64,000 nt of DNA. It comes from JACJWR01 sp963842975 (GTDB lineage Bacteria; Actinomycetota; Actinomycetes; S36-B12; UBA10799). Below, one piece after another: positions 52,387 through 60,970 of this stretch (position 1 is its first letter; each line of letters opens with the position of its first letter). The stretch covers positions 62,001 to 126,000 of the forward strand of contig CAWJIH010000009.1 in NCBI GenBank assembly GCA_963842975.1, written 5' to 3'. Under the pieces are notes generated by a model, which saw nothing but the letters and a program-made list of their open reading frames with translations, was not told where the DNA came from and did no database searches. The position numbers were made by a program, and so were the translations under genes.

Positions 52387-52500
52387 ATGAAGGTCCAGCC
52401 CAGCGTTAAGAAGATCTGCGACAAGTGCAAGGTGATCCGGCGGCACGGCCGCGTAATGGTCATCTGCGATAACCCCCGACACAAGCAACGTCAGGGCTAG
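52387..52500 (+). CDS. rpmJ: 50S ribosomal protein L36, zinc form
   Basis: A 37-residue protein, MKVQPSVKKICDKCKVIRRH at its start, with the zinc residues in CDKC and later Cys/His in ICDNPRH. This is the Zn-dependent form, like L33 and S14 in this window. It lies between infA and rpsM. Confidence 0.96.
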   Translation: MKVQPSVKKICDKCKVIRRHGRVMVICDNPRHKQRQG

Positions 52501-52689
52501 TCAGCACTAGTCGTCACAAGCGCTACCCGACCCCCGCGCCAGTCGCCATGCGGCTGCGGGACGCCACCCCCGGAACGAAGGCCGGGGACCCACCAGGGCG
52601 GTGGGACCGGTAGCGCGAAAAGAAACCTTCGACCACAACCTGGCGGGCCGCAGGCCGACAGCCACGAGAATAAGGAGCACCACCGCCCT
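52501..52689 (+). promoter_or_regulatory. rpmJ-rpsM spacer with two small stem-loops
   Basis: A 189-base spacer within the operon. Two adjacent hairpins are present: CCCCGG/CCGGGG (52568-52573 with 52582-52587) and CCCACC/GGTGGG (52589-52594 with 52600-52605). This could be a leader through which a ribosomal protein controls the rpsM-rplQ genes, as S4 does in E. coli, but no conserved fold was recognised. AAGGAG precedes the rpsM ATG. Confidence 0.35.
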
Positions 52690-53067
52690 ATGGCACGACT
52701 CGTTGGAGTCGATCTCCCGCGCGACAAGCGCCTTGAGGTTGCACTCACTTACATCTACGGCATCGGCCGGACCCGCGCACTGGAAGCCCTCGCCGCCACT
52801 GGCGTTGACGGATCCCAGCGGGTGCGCGACGTCAGCGAAGCCGACGTCATTGCGCTGCGCGACTACATCGACACCAACTTCAAGGTTGAAGGTGATCTTC
52901 GCCGTGAGGTAGCGGCGGACATTCGCCGCAAGGTTGAGATTGGTTGCTACCAAGGAATCCGGCACCGCCGCGGCTTGCCCGTGCGCGGACAGCGCACTCA
53001 CACCAACGCGAGGACCCGCAAGGGTCGGCGCAAGACGGTGGCCGGCAAGAAGAAGGCCGGCAAGTAG
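52690..53067 (+). CDS. rpsM: 30S ribosomal protein S13
   Basis: A 125-residue head protein contacting the P-site tRNA and bridge B1. MARLVGVDLPRDKRLEVALT and GIRHRRGLPVRGQRTHTNAR are diagnostic, with a basic Lys-rich tail. rpsK follows after 59 bases. Confidence 0.97.
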   Translation: MARLVGVDLPRDKRLEVALTYIYGIGRTRALEALAATGVDGSQRVRDVSEADVIALRDYIDTNFKVEGDLRREVAADIRRKVEIGCYQGIRHRRGLPVRGQRTHTNARTRKGRRKTVAGKKKAGK

Positions 53068-53126
53068 TCGCTCGCGTCACGCCCTGACTTTCGCAACCTC
53101 AACAACTTTGGAGATCTGACCCAGTT

Positions 53127-53525
53127 ATGCCCCCCAAGAGCACGGGCGCCCGCAAGGTGCGCCGCAAAGAGAAGAAAAACATTGCCCACGGGCACGCCCA
53201 CATCAAGAGCACCTTCAACAACACCATCGTTTCAATCACCGACCCCGCCGGGGCAGTGATCGCGTGGTCCTCATCCGGCCAGGTCGGCTTCAAGGGTTCG
53301 CGTAAGTCGACCCCGTTCGCCGCCCAGCTGGCAGCTGAGGCCGCCGCCCGGCGTGCCATGGAGCACGGGATGCGCAAGGTGGACGTCTTCGTCAAGGGTC
53401 CCGGCTCCGGTCGGGAAACCGCAATCCGCTCGCTGCAGGCCGCTGGCCTCGAAGTCGGTGCGATCACCGACGTGACCCCTGTTCCGTTCAATGGCTGCCG
53501 CCCGCCCAAGCGGCGTCGAGTCTGA
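53127..53525 (+). CDS. rpsK: 30S ribosomal protein S11
   Basis: A 132-residue platform protein that shapes the E site. HGHAHIKSTFNNTIVSITDP and the C-terminal TDVTPVPFNGCRPPKRRRV are conserved. It lies between rpsM and rpsD. Confidence 0.97.
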   Translation: MPPKSTGARKVRRKEKKNIAHGHAHIKSTFNNTIVSITDPAGAVIAWSSSGQVGFKGSRKSTPFAAQLAAEAAARRAMEHGMRKVDVFVKGPGSGRETAIRSLQAAGLEVGAITDVTPVPFNGCRPPKRRRV

Positions 53526-53548
53526 AGTTCGGGAGGAGACACCAGACC

Positions 53549-54175
53549 ATGGCCCGTTACACCGGTCCCGACTGCAAGCGCTGCCGTCGTGAGAAGACAA
53601 AACTGTTCCTCAAGGGTTCCAAGTGCCTGTCACCAAAGTGCCCACTTGAGAAGCGCCCCTACCCGCCCGGCCAACACGGCAACGCGCGGGTGAAGGAGAG
53701 CGAATACCTGCTGCAGATGCGCGAAAAGCAGAAGGCTGCGCGGATCTACGGAGTGTTGGAGCGCCAGTTCCGCCGCTACTACGAAGAAGCCAACCGACGC
53801 CAGGGCAAGACTGGTGACAACCTGCTGACCATCCTCGAGAGCCGACTCGACAACGTCGTCTTCCGGGCCGGATTCGCCAAGAGCCGCGACGCCGCCCGGC
53901 AGAGCGTGCGCCACGGCCACATTCTGGTCAACGGCCGGAAGGTCGACATTCCCTCCTACCGAGTGTCGCCCAAGGACATCATCGAGGTTCGCCCAGGCGC
54001 CCGTACTTTGACGCCGTACCTGGTGGCAGAAGCCGAGGGTGCCGAGCACACCTCGCCGGGCTGGATTGAGGTCATTCCCGGGCAACTCCGGGTGCTGGTC
54101 CACTCGCTTCCGACTCGCGAACAGATCGACACGCTCGTCCAAGAGCAACTCATCGTCGAGCTCTACTCCAAGTAA
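53549..54175 (+). CDS. rpsD: 30S ribosomal protein S4, zinc-binding form
   Basis: A 208-residue 16S rRNA-binding assembly initiator. Its N-terminal cysteines (CKRC, then KCLSPKCPLEKR) form the zinc knuckle of C+ S4 proteins. The S4 RNA-binding domain holds RLDNVVFRAGFAKSRDAARQ and HGHILVNGRKVDIPSY. It is followed by rpoA after 51 bases. Confidence 0.97.
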   Translation: MARYTGPDCKRCRREKTKLFLKGSKCLSPKCPLEKRPYPPGQHGNARVKESEYLLQMREKQKAARIYGVLERQFRRYYEEANRRQGKTGDNLLTILESRLDNVVFRAGFAKSRDAARQSVRHGHILVNGRKVDIPSYRVSPKDIIEVRPGARTLTPYLVAEAEGAEHTSPGWIEVIPGQLRVLVHSLPTREQIDTLVQEQLIVELYSK

Positions 54176-54226
54176 TCCGGAAAAACCCCGGCGTCAAATA
54201 GCGGTCGCCGAAGGAAGGAAACATCC

Positions 54227-55240
54227 GTGCTCATCGCACAGCGCCCCACCCTGGAAGAAGAGGTAGTCACCGACACGCGTTCCCGCTTCGTACTGGAGCC
54301 CCTGGAACCCGGATTCGGCTACACGCTGGGCAACTCCATGCGTCGAACCCTGCTGTCGTCGATCCCCGGTGCCGCCGTAACGTCGGTCAGCGTCGACGGC
54401 GTGCAGCACGAGTTCTCCACGATTGAGGGAGTCGTCGAAGACGTCACCGAAATCGTGCTGAACGTCAAAGGCATCGTCGTTTCAAGCGAACTCGACGAAC
54501 CCGCGACGATGTACCTCCGCCACCAGGGAACTGGGGTAGTGACGGCGGGTGACATCCAGCCGCCGGCCGGGGTGGAGATCCACAACCCCGAATGGCACAT
54601 TGCCACGGTGAACGACCGCGGCAGGCTCGAGATGGAGCTCGTAGTCGAGCGAGGCCGCGGCTACGTCCCGGCAGCACTCAACGCTGCCGAGGGAGCTCCA
54701 ATTGGCCGGATTCCGGTCGATTCGATCTACAGCCCCGTCCTCAAAGTCACCTACAAGGTCGAGGCCACCCGAGTGGAAACGCGGACGGACTTCGACCGGC
54801 TAGTGCTCGATGTGCAAACCAAGCCGAGCATGGCCCCCCGTGACGCCGTTGCCTCCGCAGGCAAGACCCTGGTGGAGCTGTTCGGACTGGCCCGCGAACT
54901 CAATGTCGAAGCAGAGGGCATCGAGATCGGACCGTCACCCACGGAGACCTTCGTGGCCGAGCAGTTGAGCACCCCGATCGAGCAGCTGGACCTGACGGTT
55001 CGTTCGTACAACTGCTTGAAGCGGGAAGCGATTCACACCGTCGGCGAGCTCCTCACACGCTCAGAGGCCGACTTGCTCGACATTCGCAACTTTGGGCAAA
55101 AGTCCATCGATGAGGTCAAGGCTAAACTCCAAACCCTGGGCCTCACGCTCAAGGACAGCCCGCCAGGATTCGACGTCGCCGCAGCGGTGGATTTCTACCC
55201 TGACGATGATTCGAGCTTCGTCGAAGACGAGCAGCTCTAG
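54227..55240 (+). CDS. rpoA: DNA-directed RNA polymerase subunit alpha
   Basis: A 337-residue subunit that dimerises to start polymerase assembly. The N-terminal domain contains RFVLEPLEPGFGYTLGNSMR and RRTLLSSIPGAAVTSV. After a linker, the C-terminal domain (from about 250) contains IEQLDLTVRSYNCLKREAIH and GQKSIDEVKAKLQTLGLTLK, which contacts upstream DNA and activators. The tail is acidic. GTG start after GAAGGAAGG-like sequence. Together with rpoB and rpoC, the window holds the three large core subunits. Confidence 0.97.
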   Translation: MLIAQRPTLEEEVVTDTRSRFVLEPLEPGFGYTLGNSMRRTLLSSIPGAAVTSVSVDGVQHEFSTIEGVVEDVTEIVLNVKGIVVSSELDEPATMYLRHQGTGVVTAGDIQPPAGVEIHNPEWHIATVNDRGRLEMELVVERGRGYVPAALNAAEGAPIGRIPVDSIYSPVLKVTYKVEATRVETRTDFDRLVLDVQTKPSMAPRDAVASAGKTLVELFGLARELNVEAEGIEIGPSPTETFVAEQLSTPIEQLDLTVRSYNCLKREAIHTVGELLTRSEADLLDIRNFGQKSIDEVKAKLQTLGLTLKDSPPGFDVAAAVDFYPDDDSSFVEDEQL

Positions 55241-55274
55241 GCCATTTCAGTCATAGATTCAAGGAGACAGCACC

Positions 55275-55730
55275 ATGCCGACGCCCACGAAGGGGCCCCG
55301 CCTCGGCGGCGGACCGGCGCACCAACGTCTGATGGTGGCCAACCTCGCGACCTCGCTGTTTGAACACGGCCGGATCACGACCACGGCAGCCAAGGCCAAA
55401 CGGTTGCGACCGGTCGCCGAACGACTCGTCACCTACGCGAAGAAGGGTGACCTAGCGTCGCGACGCCGGGTCATGCGAGTAGTCCGCGACACGACGGTGG
55501 TGCACGAACTGTTCACCGAGATCGGTCCGCGCTACGCCAATCGCAACGGTGGCTACACCCGCACCACCAAAATCGGCAACCGTAAGGGCGACAACGCTCC
55601 GATGGTCGTGATCGAGCTTGTGGAGCCGTTGGCCGAACAAGTCGTGGCCGAAGCCGTGGGTGCTACCAAGCGCGCAGCCAAGGAACAGCAAGCGCCTGCC
55701 GCTGAAACACCCGCAACCGAAAGCTCTTGA
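55275..55730 (+). CDS. rplQ: 50S ribosomal protein L17
   Basis: A 151-residue protein at the exit side of the large subunit. LGGGPAHQRLMVANLATSLF and GGYTRTTKIGNRKGDNAPMV are diagnostic. The last 25 residues are an Ala/Glu/Thr-rich extension typical of actinobacteria. truA overlaps its end by 4 bases. Confidence 0.97.
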   Translation: MPTPTKGPRLGGGPAHQRLMVANLATSLFEHGRITTTAAKAKRLRPVAERLVTYAKKGDLASRRRVMRVVRDTTVVHELFTEIGPRYANRNGGYTRTTKIGNRKGDNAPMVVIELVEPLAEQVVAEAVGATKRAAKEQQAPAAETPATESS

Positions 55731-56602
55731 TCACTTCGCTTTCAGTACGTGACGCGGAGGGCGCCGGCGACGGCGGCCTCCGCGTTCGTATTCGTGCCCG
55801 GCTTGCCTACGACGGCACCGACTTCTCCGGTTGGGCCAGGCAGCCAGACCGGCGGACGGTCCAGGCCGAGGTGGAACGCGCCCTGACTGTTGCGCTGCAC
55901 CATCCCGTCCCCGTCCAAGTGGTATGTGCCGGCCGCACCGACGCCGGTGTGCACGCCCGCGACCAACACATCCATGCCGATCTGCTGGCTGAGGTGTGGA
56001 ACCCGGCAGACACCCACAGGCTCGTGCGTCGGATCAACGGCCTACTGCCCGATGACGTGCGCATGCTGGACCTCGCCAGTGCACCCGCTGGCTTCGATGC
56101 CAGGTTCTCGGTGCTCAGTCGGCGTTATTGCTACCGCCTCACAGATGGCACCGAAGTTGATCCGCTGCAGCGGCGATTCGTGGTGGCGTGGCCGCACGTA
56201 CTGGATCTTGAGGCCATGAACACCGCAGCTGGTGCGGTGCTAGGGGAACATGATTTCGCGGCCTTCTGTCGGCGACGACCGGAGGCCTCGTCCGTCAGGA
56301 CGCTACGCCACCTACGCTGGCAGCGCGACGCACAAGGCGTGGTGGCGATGAGCATTGAGGCGGATGCCTTCTGCCACTCAATGGTGCGCTCCCTGGTGGG
56401 AGCCTTCCTACCCGTGGGAAGTGGCCGGCGTCCGCCGGAGTGGCCGGCCACCGTACTGGCAGGCGGCAAGCGGATCCCAGAGGTCGTGGTGATGCCAGCG
56501 CGCGGCCTGGTACTGGAGCGAGTCAGCTACGCGGACGATCCGGCAGCGCAAGCGACGGTGGCACGCCGGGTGCGAGGCCCAATTTCGAGCGGTGTAGGCT
56601 AA
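55727..56602 (+). CDS. truA: tRNA pseudouridine synthase A (positions 38-40)
   Basis: An enzyme of up to 291 residues that isomerises uridines 38-40 in the anticodon arm of many tRNAs. The catalytic Asp lies in CAGRTDAGVHARDQ; LAYDGTDFSGWARQPDRRTV and DAFCHSMVRSLVGAFL are conserved. There is no ATG. The only usual start before the conserved part is TTG 55727, overlapping the rplQ stop, so translation is probably coupled. The start is therefore less certain than the rest. Confidence 0.92.
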   Translation: MITSLSVRDAEGAGDGGLRVRIRARLAYDGTDFSGWARQPDRRTVQAEVERALTVALHHPVPVQVVCAGRTDAGVHARDQHIHADLLAEVWNPADTHRLVRRINGLLPDDVRMLDLASAPAGFDARFSVLSRRYCYRLTDGTEVDPLQRRFVVAWPHVLDLEAMNTAAGAVLGEHDFAAFCRRRPEASSVRTLRHLRWQRDAQGVVAMSIEADAFCHSMVRSLVGAFLPVGSGRRPPEWPATVLAGGKRIPEVVVMPARGLVLERVSYADDPAAQATVARRVRGPISSGVG

Positions 56603-56742
56603 AGCGGTTGGCGCCGAGAGGCGCTCTGGTGCCGCGCCTCCAGCCAGACAAGGGGTCCATCTCGATGGGCAGCTTCGTTTGACTGTCGGCAGCGGTGGTC
56701 GCCCCGACAAAGCCGCCCCAAGAATCTAGGTGAAGGTCAGAC
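56603..56742 (+). promoter_or_regulatory. rplM upstream region
   Basis: This 140-base gap probably holds the promoter of rplM-rpsI. TAGGCT (56595-56600) at the end of truA and TTGACT (56679-56684) resemble promoter elements but do not form a properly spaced pair. A GGTGAAGG site precedes the rplM ATG. Confidence 0.3.
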
Positions 56743-57186
56743 ATGCGCACGTACAGCCCAAAGCCCGGCGAGATCACTCGGCAGTGGTACGTCGTCGATG
56801 CCACCGACGTGGTGCTCGGACGTCTTGCGTCGCACGTGGCAGCACTGCTGCGCGGCAAGCACAAGACCACGTTCGCCCCGCACGTCGACACTGGTGACTT
56901 CGTCATCGTGATCAATGCCGAGAAGGTGGCCCTCACCGGTGCGAAGGCCGAGCAGAAACTCGCCTTCCGCCACAGCGGCTACCCGGGTGGGCTGAAGGCG
57001 ACGAAGTACACCGAACTGCTGGCCACCAACCCCGCGCGTGCCGTGACCAAAGCCGTCGCGGGCATGGTCCCCCACAACTCGCTCGGTCGCAAGCAGTTGA
57101 CCAAGCTGAAGGTCTACGCCGGCCCGGACCACCCTCACGCCGCGCAGCAACCGCAGCCATTCACAATCACCCAGATCGCGCAGTAG
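56743..57186 (+). CDS. rplM: 50S ribosomal protein L13
   Basis: A 147-residue early-assembly protein. WYVVDATDVVLGRLASHVAA, HVDTGDFVIVINAEKVALTG and GMVPHNSLGRKQLTKLKVYA are diagnostic. It forms a conserved pair with rpsI, 45 bases downstream. Confidence 0.97.
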   Translation: MRTYSPKPGEITRQWYVVDATDVVLGRLASHVAALLRGKHKTTFAPHVDTGDFVIVINAEKVALTGAKAEQKLAFRHSGYPGGLKATKYTELLATNPARAVTKAVAGMVPHNSLGRKQLTKLKVYAGPDHPHAAQQPQPFTITQIAQ

Positions 57187-57231
57187 TCGCGCTCCTCCCA
57201 ACACCAGACGTCAGGCATCGAAAGGACACTC

Positions 57232-57723
57232 GTGACCGAGATCATTGAGGTGGAGGAAGAAGTCCTCACCAGTTGGAGTTCCGAGGACTCCGAGGCGGCG
57301 CCGGCTGGCGCATCCTCCGCCCGGCCAGCGCTCACCGGCCCGGCACGGGCCACTGGGCGTCGCAAAGAGGCGATCGCTCGAGTGCGCATTGTTCCCGGTA
57401 CCGGCGAGTACACGCTGAACGGTCGCTCGCTGCAGGAGTACTTCCCGAACAAGGTGCACCAGCAACTGATCAACGAACCGTTCGCTGTGGTCGGTGCCGA
57501 AGGTGCCTACGACGTGATCGCCAACCTTTCTGGTGGCGGGCCGTCCGGTCAGGCTGGTGCCCTGCGCCTGGGGATCGCTCGGGCCCTCAACGAGGTCGAC
57601 TCGGAAGTTAACCGCCCCGCCCTCAAAGCCGCCGGCTTCCTGACAAGGGACTCCCGCGTGAAAGAGCGGAAGAAGTACGGCCTCAAGAAGGCGCGCAAGG
57701 CTCCCCAATACTCGAAGCGTTAG
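57232..57723 (+). CDS. rpsI: 30S ribosomal protein S9
   Basis: A 163-residue protein whose C-terminal tail (ARKAPQYSKR) reaches the P-site tRNA. GRRKEAIARVRIVPGTGEYT and SGGGPSGQAGALRLGIARAL are conserved. An acidic, Ala-rich extension of about 40 residues precedes the core, as in other actinobacteria. GTG start. glmM begins 2 bases after its stop, linking ribosome and cell-wall genes. Confidence 0.97.
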   Translation: MTEIIEVEEEVLTSWSSEDSEAAPAGASSARPALTGPARATGRRKEAIARVRIVPGTGEYTLNGRSLQEYFPNKVHQQLINEPFAVVGAEGAYDVIANLSGGGPSGQAGALRLGIARALNEVDSEVNRPALKAAGFLTRDSRVKERKKYGLKKARKAPQYSKR

Positions 57724-57725
57724 TA

Positions 57726-59088
57726 ATGGGTGGCCGACTTTTCGGCACCGATGGTGTGCGGGGTCTGGCAAACGTCGACCTCACTGCAGAGGTAGCCGTC
57801 GACTTGGCCGTCGCCGCGGCCCACGTGCTGGGCGATGCTGGAGCCTTCAGCCACGAGTCCCGCACTCGTCCGCTGGCCATTGTCGGACGAGACACCAGGG
57901 TCAGCGGTGAGTTCCTGGAAGCCGCTGTCGTGGCAGGCTTGGCAAGCGCCGGTGTGGACGTTCAGGTAGTGGGCGTAATCCCCACCCCGGGTGTTGCGTT
58001 CTTGACTGCGGACCTGGATGCGGACCTCGGTGTGATGCTTTCGGCGTCCCACAATCCGATGCCGGATAACGGGATCAAGTTCTTTGCCCGTGGTGGCGTG
58101 AAGCTCGCCGATGAACTCGAAGACCAGATCGAGACCAGGATGGGCGAAGCCTGGGATCGTCCAATCGGCGCCGGACGTCGGCCGGGTGCACGATGGACGG
58201 GACCTCATCCAGCGCTACGTGGACCACTTACTTTCGGCCACCCCGAATCGCCTCACCGGGATCCGGTGTGTCGTCGACTGCGCCCACGGCGCTGCCAGTG
58301 ACATTGCTCCTGGCACGTACCGTCGGATGGGCGCCGAGGTCATCGCCATCCACGCTTCACCGGACGGGTACAACATCAACGACGGTGTCGGATCGACCCA
58401 TATGGACGGTCTGCAGCACGCGGTGCTGGAACACCGTGCGGATATCGGCATTGCCCATGACGGCGACGCGGACCGTTGCCTCGCAGTAGATGCCCATGGT
58501 CGCATCGTCGACGGCGATCAGATGATGGCGATTCTGGCGGTTCATCTGAAGGAGCACGGGGAACTGTTCGAGGACACCTTGGTGGCCACTGTGATGAGCA
58601 ACCTCGGGCTCAAACTCGCGATGGCCGACTATGGCATCACGCTGGTGGAGACGGCGGTCGGCGATCGTTATGTCCTGGAGGAGATGCGGGCCGGACGATA
58701 CAGCCTGGGCGGTGAGCAGTCTGGCCATGTGGTGCTGGCGCAGCACGCCACCACCGGTGATGGTCTGCTCACTGCGTTGAATCTGATGGCAGTGATGGCT
58801 TCGACCGGATCGCCGCTGGACGAACTGGCCTCAGTGGTGACAGTGCTGCCGCAGGTGCTGATCAACGTCGGGGGCGTTGACAAGGCCGCTTTGGCGGGCA
58901 ACGACACGGTGGCGCAGGCGGTTGCGCTCGCCGAATCAGAACTCGACGGGCAGGGCCGGGTGCTGCTGCGAAAGTCGGGCACGGAGCCACTGGTGCGGGT
59001 GATGATTGAAGCGCCAACCGACGATCAGGCTCGGCGGCTCGCTGAGCAGTTGGCTGCGGTCGTGCGGCAAGAGTTGTCCCTGACCTGA
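57726..59088 (+). pseudogene. glmM: phosphoglucosamine mutase, interrupted by one +1 frameshift
   Basis: GlmM isomerises glucosamine-6-phosphate to glucosamine-1-phosphate for UDP-GlcNAc and thus peptidoglycan. The phosphoserine loop SASHNP (Ser108) and FGTDGVRG are in the first frame. The Mg loop DGDADR, the sugar-specificity GGEQSGH and the phosphate-site RKSGTEPLVR are in a second. One extra G in GG at 58173-58174 breaks the frame; without it the sequence reads RPIGADVGRVHDGRD and gives a normal 453-residue enzyme. The gene is normally essential, so a sequence error is more likely than a real loss. It is marked as broken because that is what the bases say. Confidence 0.9.
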
Positions 59089-59119
59089 TTCACCTGGCAG
59101 TTGGGTTACGCTCAACTCC

Positions 59120-60970
59120 ATGTGTGGAATCGTGGGATACGTGGGGTCGAAGCAGGCCCTGGAAATCGTCGTCGAAGGTCTGCGACGGCTGGAGTACCGC
59201 GGGTATGACTCAGCCGGTGTCGCGGTGATAACCGGCGGCGAGTTGGAGATGCGAAAGAAGGCTGGCAAGCTGGCCAACCTCGAGGCGCTGCTGGGCGAGG
59301 ACCCGCTCCCGGATTCGACCACCGGCATCGGGCATACCCGATGGGCCACCCACGGCGCCCCGAACGACATCAACGCGCACCCGCACCTCAGCGGCGATGC
59401 CCGGATCGCAATCATCCACAACGGCATCATCGAAAACTTTGCCGAACTGCGCGCTGAGTTGGTGGCCCAAGGTGTGGAAACCGTCAGCGAAACCGACTCC
59501 GAGGTGGCCGCGCACCTCCTCGCGCTGGCATTGCCCGACTGGCAGGGAGACCTCGCAGCGGCGATGCGAGCCGTGTGTCGGCGCCTCGAGGGTGCCTTCA
59601 CCCTGGTGGCCATCGACGCGGACGCGCCGGATCTGGTGGTGGCCGCACGTCGGAACTCGCCACTGGTAGTGGGCCGAGGCATTGGCGAGAACTTCGTCGC
59701 CTCGGACGTTGCCGCGTTCATCGCCCACACCAGGGATGCGATCGAATTGGGGCAGGACCAAGTAGTGGTGCTGACCAAGGACGACATCACCATCACGGAC
59801 TTCGACGGTAATCCCGCGGAGTACAACGAGTTCGAAGTCACCTGGGATGCCTCCGCAGCCGAAAAGGGCGGCTTCGACCTGTTCATGCTCAAGGAGATCG
59901 CCGAACAGCCCCGTGCGGTGGCCGATACCTTGCTGGGTCGAATCAACCGGCAGGGGCTGTTGCAGCTCGACGACATGCGACTGACACCCGACGAACTGCG
60001 TGCGATCGAGAAAGTCGTGATCATTGCCTGTGGGACTGCCTTCCACGCCGGCATGGTCGCCAAGTACGCGATCGAGCACTGGACGCGCATTCCCTGCGAA
60101 GTCGAATTGTCCAGCGAGTTCCGCTACCGAGACCCCATCGTCGACGCACGCACCTTGGTGATTGCCATTTCGCAATCCGGTGAAACGATGGACACCCTGA
60201 TGGCCTTGCGGCACGGCCGCCAGCAGGGTGCCAAAGCATTGGCAATCTGCAACACCCAAGGGGCCACGATCCCGCGGGAATCCGATGCTGTGCTTTACAC
60301 CTACGCCGGACCGGAAATCGCGGTGGCGTCCACCAAGGCATTCCTGACTCAGATCGTCGCCACCTACCTGGTCGCTCTGTATCTGGCTCAGGTGCGCGGG
60401 CACATGTTTGGCGACGAGATTCGGGCCATGGTGGACGAATTGTCGGACATGCCGAACGCTGTGGATCTGGTGCTCGACACCACCGAAGGCGTGCGGGAAC
60501 TTGCCCGGGAGTTCGCCGACGCGACGTCGGTGTTGTTCATCGGCCGCCACGTTGGATTCCCGGTTGCGCTGGAGGGTGCGCTCAAACTCAAAGAGTTGGC
60601 CTACATGCATGCCGAGGGCTTCGCAGCTGGGGAGCTCAAACACGGCCCGATCGCGCTGATCGAGGAAGGTGTTCCGGTGGTGGTCATGGTGCCGTCACCC
60701 AGGGGGCGGAGCCTGCTGCACGAAAAGATCGTGTCCAACATCCAGGAGGTTCGAGCCCGCGGCGCGATCACCATCGTGGTTGCCGAGGAGGGCGACGAAC
60801 TGGTGGTGCCCTACGCAGATCACCTGATCCGGGTGCCGCAAGTGCCGACGCTGATGCAGCCACTGGTGTCCACGGTGCCGCTGCAAGTTTTCGCGTGCGA
60901 GATGGCGACGGTCAAGGGCCACGACGTTGACCAACCGCGCAATCTAGCCAAGAGCGTCACGGTCGAGTGA
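59120..60970 (+). CDS. glmS: glutamine-fructose-6-phosphate aminotransferase (isomerising)
   Basis: A 616-residue enzyme that makes glucosamine-6-phosphate from fructose-6-phosphate and glutamine, the first step toward UDP-GlcNAc. The N-terminal class II glutaminase starts MCGIVGYVGS with Cys2 as nucleophile and continues RRLEYRGYDSAGV and TRWATHGAPNDINAHPH. The C-terminal half has two SIS domains (IACGTAFHAG, AISQSGETMDTL, GRHVGFPVALEGALKLKEL) and ends KSVTVE. It follows glmM by 31 bases, so the window encodes two successive steps. No glmS ribozyme is expected in this phylum and none is seen. Confidence 0.96.
   Translation: MCGIVGYVGSKQALEIVVEGLRRLEYRGYDSAGVAVITGGELEMRKKAGKLANLEALLGEDPLPDSTTGIGHTRWATHGAPNDINAHPHLSGDARIAIIHNGIIENFAELRAELVAQGVETVSETDSEVAAHLLALALPDWQGDLAAAMRAVCRRLEGAFTLVAIDADAPDLVVAARRNSPLVVGRGIGENFVASDVAAFIAHTRDAIELGQDQVVVLTKDDITITDFDGNPAEYNEFEVTWDASAAEKGGFDLFMLKEIAEQPRAVADTLLGRINRQGLLQLDDMRLTPDELRAIEKVVIIACGTAFHAGMVAKYAIEHWTRIPCEVELSSEFRYRDPIVDARTLVIAISQSGETMDTLMALRHGRQQGAKALAICNTQGATIPRESDAVLYTYAGPEIAVASTKAFLTQIVATYLVALYLAQVRGHMFGDEIRAMVDELSDMPNAVDLVLDTTEGVRELAREFADATSVLFIGRHVGFPVALEGALKLKELAYMHAEGFAAGELKHGPIALIEEGVPVVVMVPSPRGRSLLHEKIVSNIQEVRARGAITIVVAEEGDELVVPYADHLIRVPQVPTLMQPLVSTVPLQVFACEMATVKGHDVDQPRNLAKSVTVE

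Noticed and set aside
57726..59088. Programmed ribosomal frameshift in glmM
   Set aside because: No slippery heptamer or downstream stimulatory structure is obvious, and GlmM is not known to use frameshifting; an extra G is simpler.
59210..60643. Long open frame (477 codons) antisense to glmS
   Set aside because: It lies wholly within glmS, shows no domain or signal and is explained by third-position GC bias.
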